29,758 nucleotides of DNA, taken from positions 1 through 29,758 of the forward strand of contig CAZOJY010000032.1 of the NCBI GenBank assembly GCA_964580235.1, in the 5' to 3' direction. The notes under the pieces are model-generated. The model made no database searches. It was given only the letters and a program-made list of their open reading frames with translations, and was not told the DNA's origin. Source of the stretch: G020348385 sp964580235. GTDB taxonomy: Bacteria; Acidobacteriota; Aminicenantia; Aminicenantales; Aminicenantaceae. Made by a program: the position numbers and the translations under genes. Shown one piece after another: positions 13,446-21,660 of this stretch. Numbering within the stretch: position 1 is the stretch's first letter; the number at the start of each line of letters is the position of its first letter.

Positions 13446-15516
13446 TGCCTTATTTAAACCCAGGTCAGTGGCTATTATCGGGGCCTCGAATAATCCTCTG
13501 AGTATCGGTCATATCGTGATGCAAAATCTGCTGGATCACAATTTCAGAGGACCGATCTATCCGGTCAATCCCAAGTCAAAATTTATCAAGAGCTTTCGGG
13601 CTTATCCTTCTGTTTCTGAAGTGCCGGACGAAGTCGATCTGGTGAATATCTCGATCAAAAACACACTTGTTCCCTATGTGCTGGAAGACTGCGGAAAAAA
13701 AGGCGTAAAGTTTGCCATCGTGCACACGGCTGGATTCAAAGAGGTCGGAGAAGAGGGCCTTCAGCTCGAACGTGAGATCGTGGAAATCGCCCACAAATAC
13801 GGCATGAGAATCTATGGTCCCAATTCGCAGGGTATCCAGAACTCTGATCCGGAAATCTCGGTGTATGCCAATTTCACGTTTGTGCCGATGTTTCCCGGAA
13901 ATATTTCCATCGTTGCCCAGAGCGGGGGAGTGGGAGAAACATTGAAACTGCACCTCTACCGAATCGGCAAAGGCATAAGGATGTATGCCAGCTTCGGCAA
14001 TGAGGCCGACGTGAGCATGAATGAAATTATCGATTATTACGGCCAGGACGAAGAGACCAAAGCGATTATGGTTCACATCGAAACCTTCAAAGATCCTGCC
14101 GGCTTTCTCGAAGTCGCCAGCCGGGTCACAAGGGAAAAGCCCATCCTTGCCCTGAAAACAGGAAAAACATCAGAGGGGACCAAGGCTGTGGCATCCCACA
14201 CAGGTTCTTTGGTCGAACAGGAAACCATCGCGGATGTGATCTTTAAAAAGGCGGGTGTTCTTCGATTCCAATCCCAGCAGGACATGATTGATGCGGCCGT
14301 GGCATTTTCTTCGCAGCCAGCCCCCAGGGGGGAAAGAGTCTGCATCGTGACAAACACCGGTGGGCCCGGAATCATCGCTGTCGATGAATGCATGGCCGCA
14401 GGACTCCATATGGCCCGGTTAGGCGCCAGAACTCAAACCGCCCTGAAGAAACTTGTGTTTCAGGAAGCCATTGTTTCCAATCCAGTGGATGTCGTGGCCA
14501 CCGCTGGACCGGAACAGTACGGCGGCACGGTGGAAGCTCTTCTCAAAGACCCGGATATCGATTCCCTTCTGCTCGTTTTCGTCACAGCCCCGTTTGTCGA
14601 TTGTGAGGGAATCGCCCGAAAACTCGGTGAGATCGGAAAAACTTCGAAAAAACCCGTTGTGTGCCAGGTGATCACCATCGAAAAATGGCAGGAGGTGATC
14701 CGGTTGATCAGGGAGAGCGGTATCCCTGTTTATGATTATGCCGAAACGGCGGCAAGGGTTCTTTCGGCCATGACAGAGTATGGAAAAATTCAGGTGAGGG
14801 AGACACCTGCTTATAAAAGATACAGACCCAAAAAGGCCCAGGTCGCCCAAATACTCAAGCGAACCAAAGGGAAAGGGGAATTTCTCTCCCAAAAAGATGT
14901 GTTCGGCATCTGTGAGTCCTATGGCATTCCTGTTGTGAAAACCGCCGTATTGAAGAAAAAAGAAGACCTGCTCGAGGCGGCGGGAAAAATCGGATATCCT
15001 CTGACTCTAAAAGTAGATGCGCAGGAAATCGTCCATAAAACAGAAGCCGGAGGAGTAAAACTTGACATCAGAGATGAAAAAACACTCAAGGCTGCCTTCG
15101 GAAAAATGTCCCGAAAGTTTGCCAAAGTGAAACCTTCCTTCATCCTTCAGGAATTCCAGAGGGAAGGGAAAGAGGTCATTATGGGCATCAAAAGGAACGA
15201 GAACCTCCAGCCCACAATTTTGTTCGGACTGGGGGGAATATTTGTCGAAACTCTCAAAGATGTTCAATTCCGGCTGGCCCCGCTCTCACAGGCAGATGCC
15301 ACTGATATGATCCAATCCATTAAGGGCTATCCTGTTTTGGCAGGCAGTCGCGGAGAAAGGCCGGTGGATATTGATAAACTTGCAGATATCCTCCAGCGCC
15401 TTTCCCGGTTGGCTTCTGATTTCCCTGCCATCGACGAGATGGATCTCAATCCTGTTTTTGCATTCGACAGGGGAAAAGGGGCCCTGGTTGTGGATGCACG
15501 ATTGAAAACCGTATGA
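13438..15516 (+). CDS. ADP-forming acyl-CoA synthetase (fused alpha-beta)
   Basis: The start is ATG 13438, which has AAGGAGG 6 nt upstream and overlaps the activator stop; an upstream in-frame start would lie deep in that gene. The 692-residue protein has the CoA-binding domain first (SVAIIGASNNP, residues 10-20), then a succinyl-CoA-ligase-like domain with the phosphohistidine His254 (AVASHTGSLVE), then an ATP-grasp domain from about residue 475 (HKTEAGGVKLDI). It reversibly makes acyl-CoA and ADP from acid, CoA and ATP, saving one phosphate bond over AMP-forming ligases; in reverse it conserves energy as ATP. The acid may be that imported by the next gene. Substrate is not readable; an aromatic or 2-hydroxy acid is plausible from context. 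Confidence 0.9.
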   Translation: MLDALFKPRSVAIIGASNNPLSIGHIVMQNLLDHNFRGPIYPVNPKSKFIKSFRAYPSVSEVPDEVDLVNISIKNTLVPYVLEDCGKKGVKFAIVHTAGFKEVGEEGLQLEREIVEIAHKYGMRIYGPNSQGIQNSDPEISVYANFTFVPMFPGNISIVAQSGGVGETLKLHLYRIGKGIRMYASFGNEADVSMNEIIDYYGQDEETKAIMVHIETFKDPAGFLEVASRVTREKPILALKTGKTSEGTKAVASHTGSLVEQETIADVIFKKAGVLRFQSQQDMIDAAVAFSSQPAPRGERVCIVTNTGGPGIIAVDECMAAGLHMARLGARTQTALKKLVFQEAIVSNPVDVVATAGPEQYGGTVEALLKDPDIDSLLLVFVTAPFVDCEGIARKLGEIGKTSKKPVVCQVITIEKWQEVIRLIRESGIPVYDYAETAARVLSAMTEYGKIQVRETPAYKRYRPKKAQVAQILKRTKGKGEFLSQKDVFGICESYGIPVVKTAVLKKKEDLLEAAGKIGYPLTLKVDAQEIVHKTEAGGVKLDIRDEKTLKAAFGKMSRKFAKVKPSFILQEFQREGKEVIMGIKRNENLQPTILFGLGGIFVETLKDVQFRLAPLSQADATDMIQSIKGYPVLAGSRGERPVDIDKLADILQRLSRLASDFPAIDEMDLNPVFAFDRGKGALVVDARLKTV

Positions 15517-16952
15517 TGAACTGGATACCGCTTGCCATCGTTATCTTTTACATCCTTCTTCTGTTCTTGATAACCTGGACGACCCGCCGTCTCAGCCGCG
15601 GGGGGATGATCTCTTATCTTTTGGCTGGGCGGCGACTGCCTTATTGGGTTGTGGCACCGCTTCTGACCGGTTTGGCCATAGGAGGCGCTTCCACCATCGG
15701 AGTCGCTGAGAAGGCCTACAAGTTTGGTCTAGCTGCCGGCTGGTACAATGCCGCCTGGGCAGCCGGTGCGATACTGGTCGGCCTGATCGGGGCCCGGCGC
15801 TTCCGGAAGATGGAGGTCACGACCATTCCGGAGTTTTTCGAGCAGCATTACAGCACAGGGGGGCGCGTGGTAGGCGTCATCGGACAGCTCCTGCTTCAGA
15901 TTGTCATCACCTCTCTTCAGTACGTGGCGGGAGGAGCCATCCTCTCCTCTCTTCTTCCGGAAGTGTTTTCTTTCCAGTCAGGCATGTTTGTGACTGCTGT
16001 GGTTTTTGTCGGGATCACTCTGATCGGGGGATTTTGGGCAGCTGGCTTGACAAATATCATCAACGTGATTTTTATCTATACGGGAGTTCTCCTTGGTGCC
16101 ATTCTGGCCGTCGGCAAGGTGGGAGGCCTGAGGGAGCTTATCCTGAAATTCCCGAAAAACTATCCGGGATTTGATTTGGGATCTCTGGGCTGGAGCCTTG
16201 TGCTGGCCTGGTTTTTGGTGATGTGCACCATGACTTTTTCTGTCCAGTCCGTGGTCCAGATCAGTTTTGCGGCCAGAGATGGCTCATCGGCCAAAAAAGG
16301 ATTCATTCTGGGAGGTTTGGTGATTCTTCCCGTAGGATTTATCAGCGCGCTGATCGGGATGGCGGCCACAGTGATGCATCCCGGGATAATCCCCACAGAG
16401 GCCCTGCCCAGAACGGTTCTCAGCCTGAGTCCCTTGGTGGCGGGTGTTGTTTTGGCCGGGCTTTGGGCTGCGGATGTGTCCACAGCATCTGCTCTTTTGG
16501 TGGGGAGCGCCACACTGGTCGTAGGAGATGTGATCAAACGATTTTGGATTCCTGACCTCAATGAAAAAGGGGAGAGAATTGTCTCCCGTGTTGCCGTTCT
16601 GATCTTGAGTGTTTTCACCTATCTTCTTGCCATTTCTGTACGCGGCATTCTCCAAACATTGCTTATAGGACTGACCTTGACGACAGCCTACACATTGATC
16701 ATGATTACGACACTTTTTTGGCCCCGAATCTGTCGGCAGTCCCATGCGGTTTGGACTTTGTGTACAGCCATGATCGCTTTAGGTGCGTGGCTTGTGTTTC
16801 CCGGAGTTCCTGCCTTTTTTGCCCGATTGAACCTTCCCCATCCCATCTATTTTTGTTGGATCGTGAGTCTTGTCACGTTTATTCTAGTGGCTGTTTTCGA
16901 TAGAAGAAGGATACAGGCACCTTTGCTTGACACGCCTCCTCAGGGAAAGTAG
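15513..16952 (+). CDS. sodium:solute symporter family transporter
   Basis: This 479-residue polytopic membrane protein begins four nucleotides before the synthetase ends (ATGA overlap), so the two are translationally coupled. It has many hydrophobic segments (the first at residues 5-22), the early FLAGR-like motif YLLAGRRLPYW, GLAIGGASTIGVAEKAY and WAAGAILVGLIGARRFRKM, typical of SSS/SLC5 proteins. It ends with further helices and a short basic tail. It would take up a carboxylate with sodium. The coupling to an acyl-CoA synthetase suggests the imported acid is the ligase substrate. Members transport acetate, pyruvate, proline or phenylacetate, among others; which one applies cannot be told here. 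Confidence 0.88.
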   Translation: MMNWIPLAIVIFYILLLFLITWTTRRLSRGGMISYLLAGRRLPYWVVAPLLTGLAIGGASTIGVAEKAYKFGLAAGWYNAAWAAGAILVGLIGARRFRKMEVTTIPEFFEQHYSTGGRVVGVIGQLLLQIVITSLQYVAGGAILSSLLPEVFSFQSGMFVTAVVFVGITLIGGFWAAGLTNIINVIFIYTGVLLGAILAVGKVGGLRELILKFPKNYPGFDLGSLGWSLVLAWFLVMCTMTFSVQSVVQISFAARDGSSAKKGFILGGLVILPVGFISALIGMAATVMHPGIIPTEALPRTVLSLSPLVAGVVLAGLWAADVSTASALLVGSATLVVGDVIKRFWIPDLNEKGERIVSRVAVLILSVFTYLLAISVRGILQTLLIGLTLTTAYTLIMITTLFWPRICRQSHAVWTLCTAMIALGAWLVFPGVPAFFARLNLPHPIYFCWIVSLVTFILVAVFDRRRIQAPLLDTPPQGK

Positions 16953-16985
16953 TATTCACCGTGAAAGCGAAAAGGCCAATATGAC

Positions 16986-17154
16986 CTGGATTATTCACAA
17001 GTCAAGATTGCTACAGCGGTAAGGCCGTGGCCCATGAAGCTGCAGTGAACTACCGCAAATGGGCTGTAACGTGACCGATGCATAAAATAAAAGTGCTTGA
17101 AATTTTTTGCTTGAGAAGAAATGATAGCATTGGCAGTTTTTATGAATAATTCAG
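16986..17154. repeat. MITE-like element, copy B
   Basis: The 169-bp element begins with CTGGATTATTCA (16986-16997) and ends with TGAATAATTCAG (17143-17154). Its segment 16986-17081 matches copy A (5895-5990) in inverted orientation, ~77% over 96 bp without gaps. The remaining ~60 bp (17082-17142) is AT-rich and absent from copy A. It ends 20 nt before the oah start codon, directly before its ribosome site, so any promoter for oah must be in or upstream of it. It has no ORF. Confidence 0.7.
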
Positions 17155-17174
17155 TTGCATGTTAGGAGGACTAG

Positions 17175-18305
17175 ATGAGTCTTAATTGGTTGAAAGAAGA
17201 TAAGGAAATCAAAAATCACTTGCTTTGGGGAGAAGACCACTGGGGGACAGAACCTCCCTGCACGATGTATGAAAAGAGGCCGGTCCTGGATCCTTCGGGC
17301 AAAGAGATAGAAGGCCTGCATACAGCATGGATCATCCTGAATAATCCTGCCCAGCACAACTCTTACACGACAGAAATGGTGAAAGGAGTGATTGCCGGGT
17401 TCCAGAATGCCTCTTTGGACAGAAGCGTTGTGGCAGTGATTTTCACGGCCGTCGGTGATAGAGCCTTTTGCACGGGCGGAAATACCAAAGAGTATGCAGA
17501 ATATTATTCCGGCAAACCCAACGAGTACGGCGAATACATGGAGTTATTCAACGGCATGGTGGATTCCATCCTGATGTGCAAAAAGCCAACCCTGTGCCGT
17601 GTGAATGGGATGAGGATTGCCGGAGGGCAGGAAATTGGTATGGCTTGCGACATCGCCATTTCTGCCGATACAGCGATATTTGGCCAGGCCGGCCCGCGTC
17701 ATGGTTCTGCCCCGGACGGAGGGTCCTCGGATTTTCTTCCTTGGTTCCTGAGCATCGAAGATGCGATCTGGAACTGTGTGTCCTGTGAATTGTGGAGTGC
17801 CTACAAGATGAAAAGGCTGGGCCTCGTCAGCCAGGTGGTCCCTGTGATCAAACAGGATGACAAATTCATTAAAAATCCGTCTGTGATCATCGACAGATAT
17901 GTGGAAGATGGGGAGATTGTTTTTGGGGAGTTTGTTAGAGGTGAGGCGGGGAAAAAAGCTAGGCAGTTTCTCAAAACAACCACAATTGATTTCGAACTTC
18001 TGGACAAAGCTGTTCATGATGTTGTCTGGAAGTTCACCAATCTTTTCCCTGGGTGCCTGATCAAATCTCTGGACAGCGTTCGGGCAAAGAAAAAATTCTT
18101 CTGGGATATGGCTAAAAATTACAACCGGCATTGGCTGGCTGTGAACATGATGACAGAGGCCTTCATGGGATTCCAGGCCTTTAACTCCAAAAAAGTCACA
18201 GGCCAGGATGTGATCGACTTTGTCAGATACAGGCAGCTGATCGCAGAGGGAAAAACGATTGATGAGTCTTTTGTCGAAGCGGTCATGCCCAAGCCAAAGG
18301 AATAG
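17175..18305 (+). CDS. oah: 6-oxocyclohex-1-ene-1-carbonyl-CoA hydrolase
   Basis: This 376-residue crotonase-superfamily enzyme (Oah, BamA, BzdY) adds two waters and opens the ring, giving 3-hydroxypimeloyl-CoA. It is longer than ordinary crotonases and carries the strongly conserved stretches HNSYTTEMVK (61-70), FTAVGDRAFCTGGNTKEYAE (90-109), RVNGMRIAGGQEIGMACD and FGQAGPRHGSAPDGG (169-183). Such stretches have been used as a marker for anaerobic aromatic degraders. AGGAGG lies 5 nt before the ATG. Dch and Had, which act just before it, are 7 kb away on the other strand. This is the most secure functional call in the window. Confidence 0.95.
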   Translation: MSLNWLKEDKEIKNHLLWGEDHWGTEPPCTMYEKRPVLDPSGKEIEGLHTAWIILNNPAQHNSYTTEMVKGVIAGFQNASLDRSVVAVIFTAVGDRAFCTGGNTKEYAEYYSGKPNEYGEYMELFNGMVDSILMCKKPTLCRVNGMRIAGGQEIGMACDIAISADTAIFGQAGPRHGSAPDGGSSDFLPWFLSIEDAIWNCVSCELWSAYKMKRLGLVSQVVPVIKQDDKFIKNPSVIIDRYVEDGEIVFGEFVRGEAGKKARQFLKTTTIDFELLDKAVHDVVWKFTNLFPGCLIKSLDSVRAKKKFFWDMAKNYNRHWLAVNMMTEAFMGFQAFNSKKVTGQDVIDFVRYRQLIAEGKTIDESFVEAVMPKPKE

Positions 18306-18385
18306 TTGGATAAAGCCTCGTTTCGAACAAGATCTTGGCATGAATGAGTTATAATGAAAAGAGAGTGACTGACAGGAGGAAGAAA

Positions 18386-19129
18386 ATGGAGTTGGACGGA
18401 AAGGTTGCCCTGATCACGGGCGGAAGCATGGGAATAGGCACCGCCATCTCTCTGAACCTGGCGCAAAAAGGAGCAAATGTGGCTCTGACATACCGGCGCC
18501 ATGAACAGGAAGCCAGCAACGTCGTGCAAAAGATTAAACGCATGGGCCGCAAAGCAAAGGCGTATCAGATTGATGTGTCTGAATTCGGGGCAGTTCAAAA
18601 TCTTGTGAATGAAGTCATCCAGGATTTCGACCATCTGGATATCCTGATCAACAATGCCGGGATGAACTGGGATGGGGTTGTCTGGAAAATGACCGAAGAA
18701 CAGTGGGATAAGGTTATTGAAGTCGACCTCAAAGGGACCTTCAATTTTATCCGGGCTGCTGCGCCCCTCCTTCGAGAGCAGAAATCCGGCAAAATCATCA
18801 ACATCACATCCATAAATGGACTGAGAGGAAAGTTCGGGCAGTCGAATTATTCTGCTGCCAAAGCCGGCACCATTGGTTTGACCAAAACCGTTGCAAGAGA
18901 GATGGGAAAATACAATGTGAATGTCAATTCAGTGGCCCCTGGTATGATCTTAACTGATATGTTCAAGGACCTGCCGGAGGAGATCAAACAGAAAGCCGCA
19001 GATGAGACCGTTTTTAACCGTTTGGGTGATCCCGAGGATGTGGCCCACGTTGTGGCCTTTCTTGTCTCCGATAAAGCCAGGCATATTACCGGAGAAGTGA
19101 TCAAGGTCGATGGGGGACAGTACATCTAG
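18386..19129 (+). CDS. short-chain dehydrogenase/reductase (FabG-like)
   Basis: The start at 18386 (MELDGKVALITGG) has GGAGG upstream; the longer frame from 18344 adds 14 non-conserved residues. The 247-residue classical SDR has TGGSMGIG (11-18), NNAG (89-92), Ser142, and the YxxxK pair Tyr155 and Lys159. Arg37-Arg38 in TYRRHE suggests NADP(H). It follows oah and is followed at once by a thiolase, so it is a good candidate for oxidising 3-hydroxypimeloyl-CoA to 3-oxopimeloyl-CoA. An SDR next to the Oah homologue is also found in bzd-type clusters. A role in another 3-hydroxyacyl-CoA step, as in BbsCD, is the alternative. Confidence 0.88.
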   Translation: MELDGKVALITGGSMGIGTAISLNLAQKGANVALTYRRHEQEASNVVQKIKRMGRKAKAYQIDVSEFGAVQNLVNEVIQDFDHLDILINNAGMNWDGVVWKMTEEQWDKVIEVDLKGTFNFIRAAAPLLREQKSGKIINITSINGLRGKFGQSNYSAAKAGTIGLTKTVAREMGKYNVNVNSVAPGMILTDMFKDLPEEIKQKAADETVFNRLGDPEDVAHVVAFLVSDKARHITGEVIKVDGGQYI

Positions 19130-19138
19130 GAGGATGTC

Positions 19139-20305
19139 ATGAGCAGAGTTGCCATCATAGGAGTTGGACAGAGCGCATTTGTGCGGGGCTATCCGGGATC
19201 CATAAGAGAATTGGCATTCGAAGGGTTCAAAGAGGCCCTCGGGGATGCAAAAATCTCTGTATCTGATATCGGAGCGTCCATCGTATGCTCAGCGCCAGAA
19301 TATGACAAACAGCGCTCGCCATCTGGGGTTTTCGCTGAATATCTCGGGCTGACACCGCAGCCCACGTTTTATCTGGAGAGCTTGTGCTCTTCGGCGAGCA
19401 TGGGTTTGCGGATGGCATATTCTCTGATCAAATCCGGACTTCACGACGTCGTGGCAGTCCTGGGTTTTCAGAAAATGTCGGAGATATCCTCGGCAGAATC
19501 CCAGGAGCGGATGGGCCGGGGTGCGGATATTCAGTGGGAGAGTCCGTTCGGCACCATGATGCCAGCCTATTATGCCATGTTTGCCAAAGCGCACATGGAA
19601 GCATACGGAACGACCCTGGAGGATATGGCGCTTGTAAGGGTGAAATCCGCCACCTATGGTCAAATGAACGAAAAAGCCCTTTTTCGCAAACCCGTGGCAC
19701 TGGAAAATCTTTCCGCTCCGGAGCATTTTATGTCTGGACTGGTCTCCAGCCCCCTGCGTGTGGGAGACTGCTGTGCCAATGCTGATGGAAGTTCTTGCCT
19801 GATCGTAGCCAGCGAAAAAAAAGCCAAATCTTTCCACAAGAAGCCTGTCTGGATCTTGGGATTGGGGGCTGCTTCGGCCAGCGTGAACATGTCTGGGCGT
19901 AACGTGTTTACGGGATTGACGGTGGCCCGGGAGGCTGCCCGTCAAGCCTATGCCATGGCCAGAGTCGAGCCGAGACAGATCGATGTTGCCGAAGTCCACG
20001 ATTGTTTTACCATTTCAGAAATATTGGCATACGAGGACCTGAGATTTGTCGGGTTCGGGGAGGGCAAAAATCTGATCCAGAGCAAAGCAACATACAAAGA
20101 CGGAGTCATACCGGTGAATGTGGATGGGGGGCTTCTTTCCAAAGGGCATCCCATCGGGGCAACAGGGGGTTCACAGATCAGGACAGTCGTCCTGCAGCTG
20201 CGGGGAGAGGCAGGAGAGATGCAGGTGAAGGACCCGGAAATAGGGCTGGTCCATAATATCGGAGGCGTAGGGCTCTACGGAACGGTGAGCATTATGGGGA
20301 GGTGA
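19139..20305 (+). CDS. thiolase of the DUF35-partnered type
   Basis: This 388-residue thiolase of the SCP-x-like group keeps the nucleophile Cys83 (YLESLCSSASMG), VHDCFTISE and KGHPIGATGGSQ. The ribosome site TAGGAGG overlaps the SDR stop codon. The following gene encodes a zinc-ribbon OB-fold protein, the standard partner of this thiolase type, as in benzoylsuccinyl-CoA thiolase BbsAB and steroid side-chain enzymes. In this operon it may split 3-oxopimeloyl-CoA into glutaryl-CoA and acetyl-CoA, or an aromatic 3-oxoacyl-CoA. The two proteins probably form one complex in the cytosol. The exact substrate is inference. Confidence 0.87.
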   Translation: MSRVAIIGVGQSAFVRGYPGSIRELAFEGFKEALGDAKISVSDIGASIVCSAPEYDKQRSPSGVFAEYLGLTPQPTFYLESLCSSASMGLRMAYSLIKSGLHDVVAVLGFQKMSEISSAESQERMGRGADIQWESPFGTMMPAYYAMFAKAHMEAYGTTLEDMALVRVKSATYGQMNEKALFRKPVALENLSAPEHFMSGLVSSPLRVGDCCANADGSSCLIVASEKKAKSFHKKPVWILGLGAASASVNMSGRNVFTGLTVAREAARQAYAMARVEPRQIDVAEVHDCFTISEILAYEDLRFVGFGEGKNLIQSKATYKDGVIPVNVDGGLLSKGHPIGATGGSQIRTVVLQLRGEAGEMQVKDPEIGLVHNIGGVGLYGTVSIMGR

Positions 20306-20309
20306 AGAA

Positions 20310-20744
20310 GTGAGCAAGAAGAAAGAAACAGATGACCGTTTCAAAAAATTCGGGACCGTGAGTTTTACATCCGTCACAAAGGTGAATGATTTCATCGATT
20401 TTCTGGAGCAGGGAAAAGTTATGGGAACGAAATGTTGGGCCTGTGATGCGGTTTTTTTCCCGCCCCGGGCAGATTGCTTCAAATGTCTTGGCAGCAGGAT
20501 GGAGTGGTTTGAAATCAGCGGTACCGGGAAACTGATAACTTACAGCAAATTGAAGTTTGCACCGGTCGGTTTTGAGGATGATCTGCCCTACTGCATAGCG
20601 GTCGTGGATTACGTCGATTTTAAGGTATTCGGACGGATCGCAAACAATATTCCAGAGAAGGATATCCAGTTGGGCATGGCCCTGAAAACAGTCGCCAACA
20701 CGCTTCCGAACGGGCAGTTGAACTATGTTTTCACAAAAGCATAA
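20310..20744 (+). CDS. zinc-ribbon OB-fold (DUF35) thiolase partner
   Basis: This starts with GTG, chosen because GGGGAGG (20296-20302) is at the right distance and no ATG fits. The 144-residue protein has a rubredoxin-like zinc ribbon, Cys42, 45, 56 and 59 (CWACDAVFFPPRADCFKC), followed by an OB-fold (EISGTGKLITYSKL, CIAVVDYVDFKVFGRI). Such proteins (BbsA, ChsH2) bind thiolase- or hydratase-like partners and are needed for their activity or for CoA binding. It begins 4 nt after the thiolase stop, so the pair is translated together. Confidence 0.9.
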   Translation: MSKKKETDDRFKKFGTVSFTSVTKVNDFIDFLEQGKVMGTKCWACDAVFFPPRADCFKCLGSRMEWFEISGTGKLITYSKLKFAPVGFEDDLPYCIAVVDYVDFKVFGRIANNIPEKDIQLGMALKTVANTLPNGQLNYVFTKA

Positions 20745-20793
20745 GAAAAACCTTGAAAGTGATGCTCACACAAAATGAAAGAGAACCTTTAAA

Positions 20794-21660
20794 ATGAGTC
20801 TTTTAGATATTAAACTGCACAAACCTCAAAGCATGGGGGAGGTTCTGGGGCTTCTAGCGGGGCTGGAAGATGCCCGTATTCTGGCAGGTGGCACAGACCT
20901 TCTGGTGGATATCAAACAGGGGGTTGTCACAGCCAAAAACCTGATTTCTCTTCAGGACGTTCCCGCACTCAAGGGAATCCGCCAAGAATCCGGAAGGATT
21001 TGTGTCGGCGCCATGACGGCGCCGGGAGAAATTCTGACCAGCAGCCTGATAAATCAACATTTTCCCGGCCTGGCCGATGCGGCACGGTCCCTGGCTGCAA
21101 CCCAAATTCGTTCCATGGCGACCATCGGCGGGAATATCGCCAGCGCCGTTCCATCGGCAGATCTTCCTCCGCCTTTGATTGCCGCGGAAGCTTCGGTTGT
21201 CCTGGATTGCGGCACTTCGCGGGAGGTCAGCCTCATCAAATATTTCACCGGAGTGAGGCAGACGGTTTGCGCTCCAGGAGAGGTGTTGGTGTCCGTTTGG
21301 ATTCCGATTCCTTTGCCTCGAACAGGTAGTTCCTATCAGAAGCTGGCCCTTCGGGAAGCCAATGCTCTTGCCGTTGTAGGCGTAGCCTCTCAGATCACCC
21401 TCACTGACGATGAAATTAAAAAGGCCGTCATCGTTTTAGGTGCCGTGGCGCCCATTCCCGTAATAGCTGCGAAAGCCTCTGATTTTTTATGCGGAAAGGC
21501 TCCATCTGAAAGTTTATTCGAAGAAGCCGCCTCATTCGCAATGAAAGCGGGAAAACCTATCTCGGATATACGGGGTTCTGCCGGATACAGGAAAGAGCTG
21601 ATCCCGATTTTAACCCGCAGGTCTTTGACTGAGGCTGCGGCACGAGCCCGGGGTCTTTGA
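20794..21660 (+). CDS. FAD-binding subunit of a xanthine-dehydrogenase-family hydroxylase
   Basis: This 288-residue protein is the medium subunit (CoxM/XdhB/HcrB type), which passes electrons between [2Fe-2S] clusters and acceptor via FAD. The two FAD motifs are AGGTDLLVDI (31-40) and ATIGGNI (109-115), then the CO dehydrogenase flavoprotein C-terminal domain. The insertion of about 40 residues with four cysteines that carries an extra [4Fe-4S] cluster in 4-hydroxybenzoyl-CoA reductase HcrB is absent: the motif runs straight on to SAVPSADLPPPLIA. So despite the benzoyl-CoA context it is not a typical HcrB. Its stop overlaps the next start (TGATG). Confidence 0.88.
   Translation: MSLLDIKLHKPQSMGEVLGLLAGLEDARILAGGTDLLVDIKQGVVTAKNLISLQDVPALKGIRQESGRICVGAMTAPGEILTSSLINQHFPGLADAARSLAATQIRSMATIGGNIASAVPSADLPPPLIAAEASVVLDCGTSREVSLIKYFTGVRQTVCAPGEVLVSVWIPIPLPRTGSSYQKLALREANALAVVGVASQITLTDDEIKKAVIVLGAVAPIPVIAAKASDFLCGKAPSESLFEEAASFAMKAGKPISDIRGSAGYRKELIPILTRRSLTEAAARARGL

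Noticed and set aside
18350..18355. TATAAT before the SDR gene
   Set aside because: No acceptable -35 hexamer exists 15-19 bp upstream, and the gene appears to be in an operon with oah.
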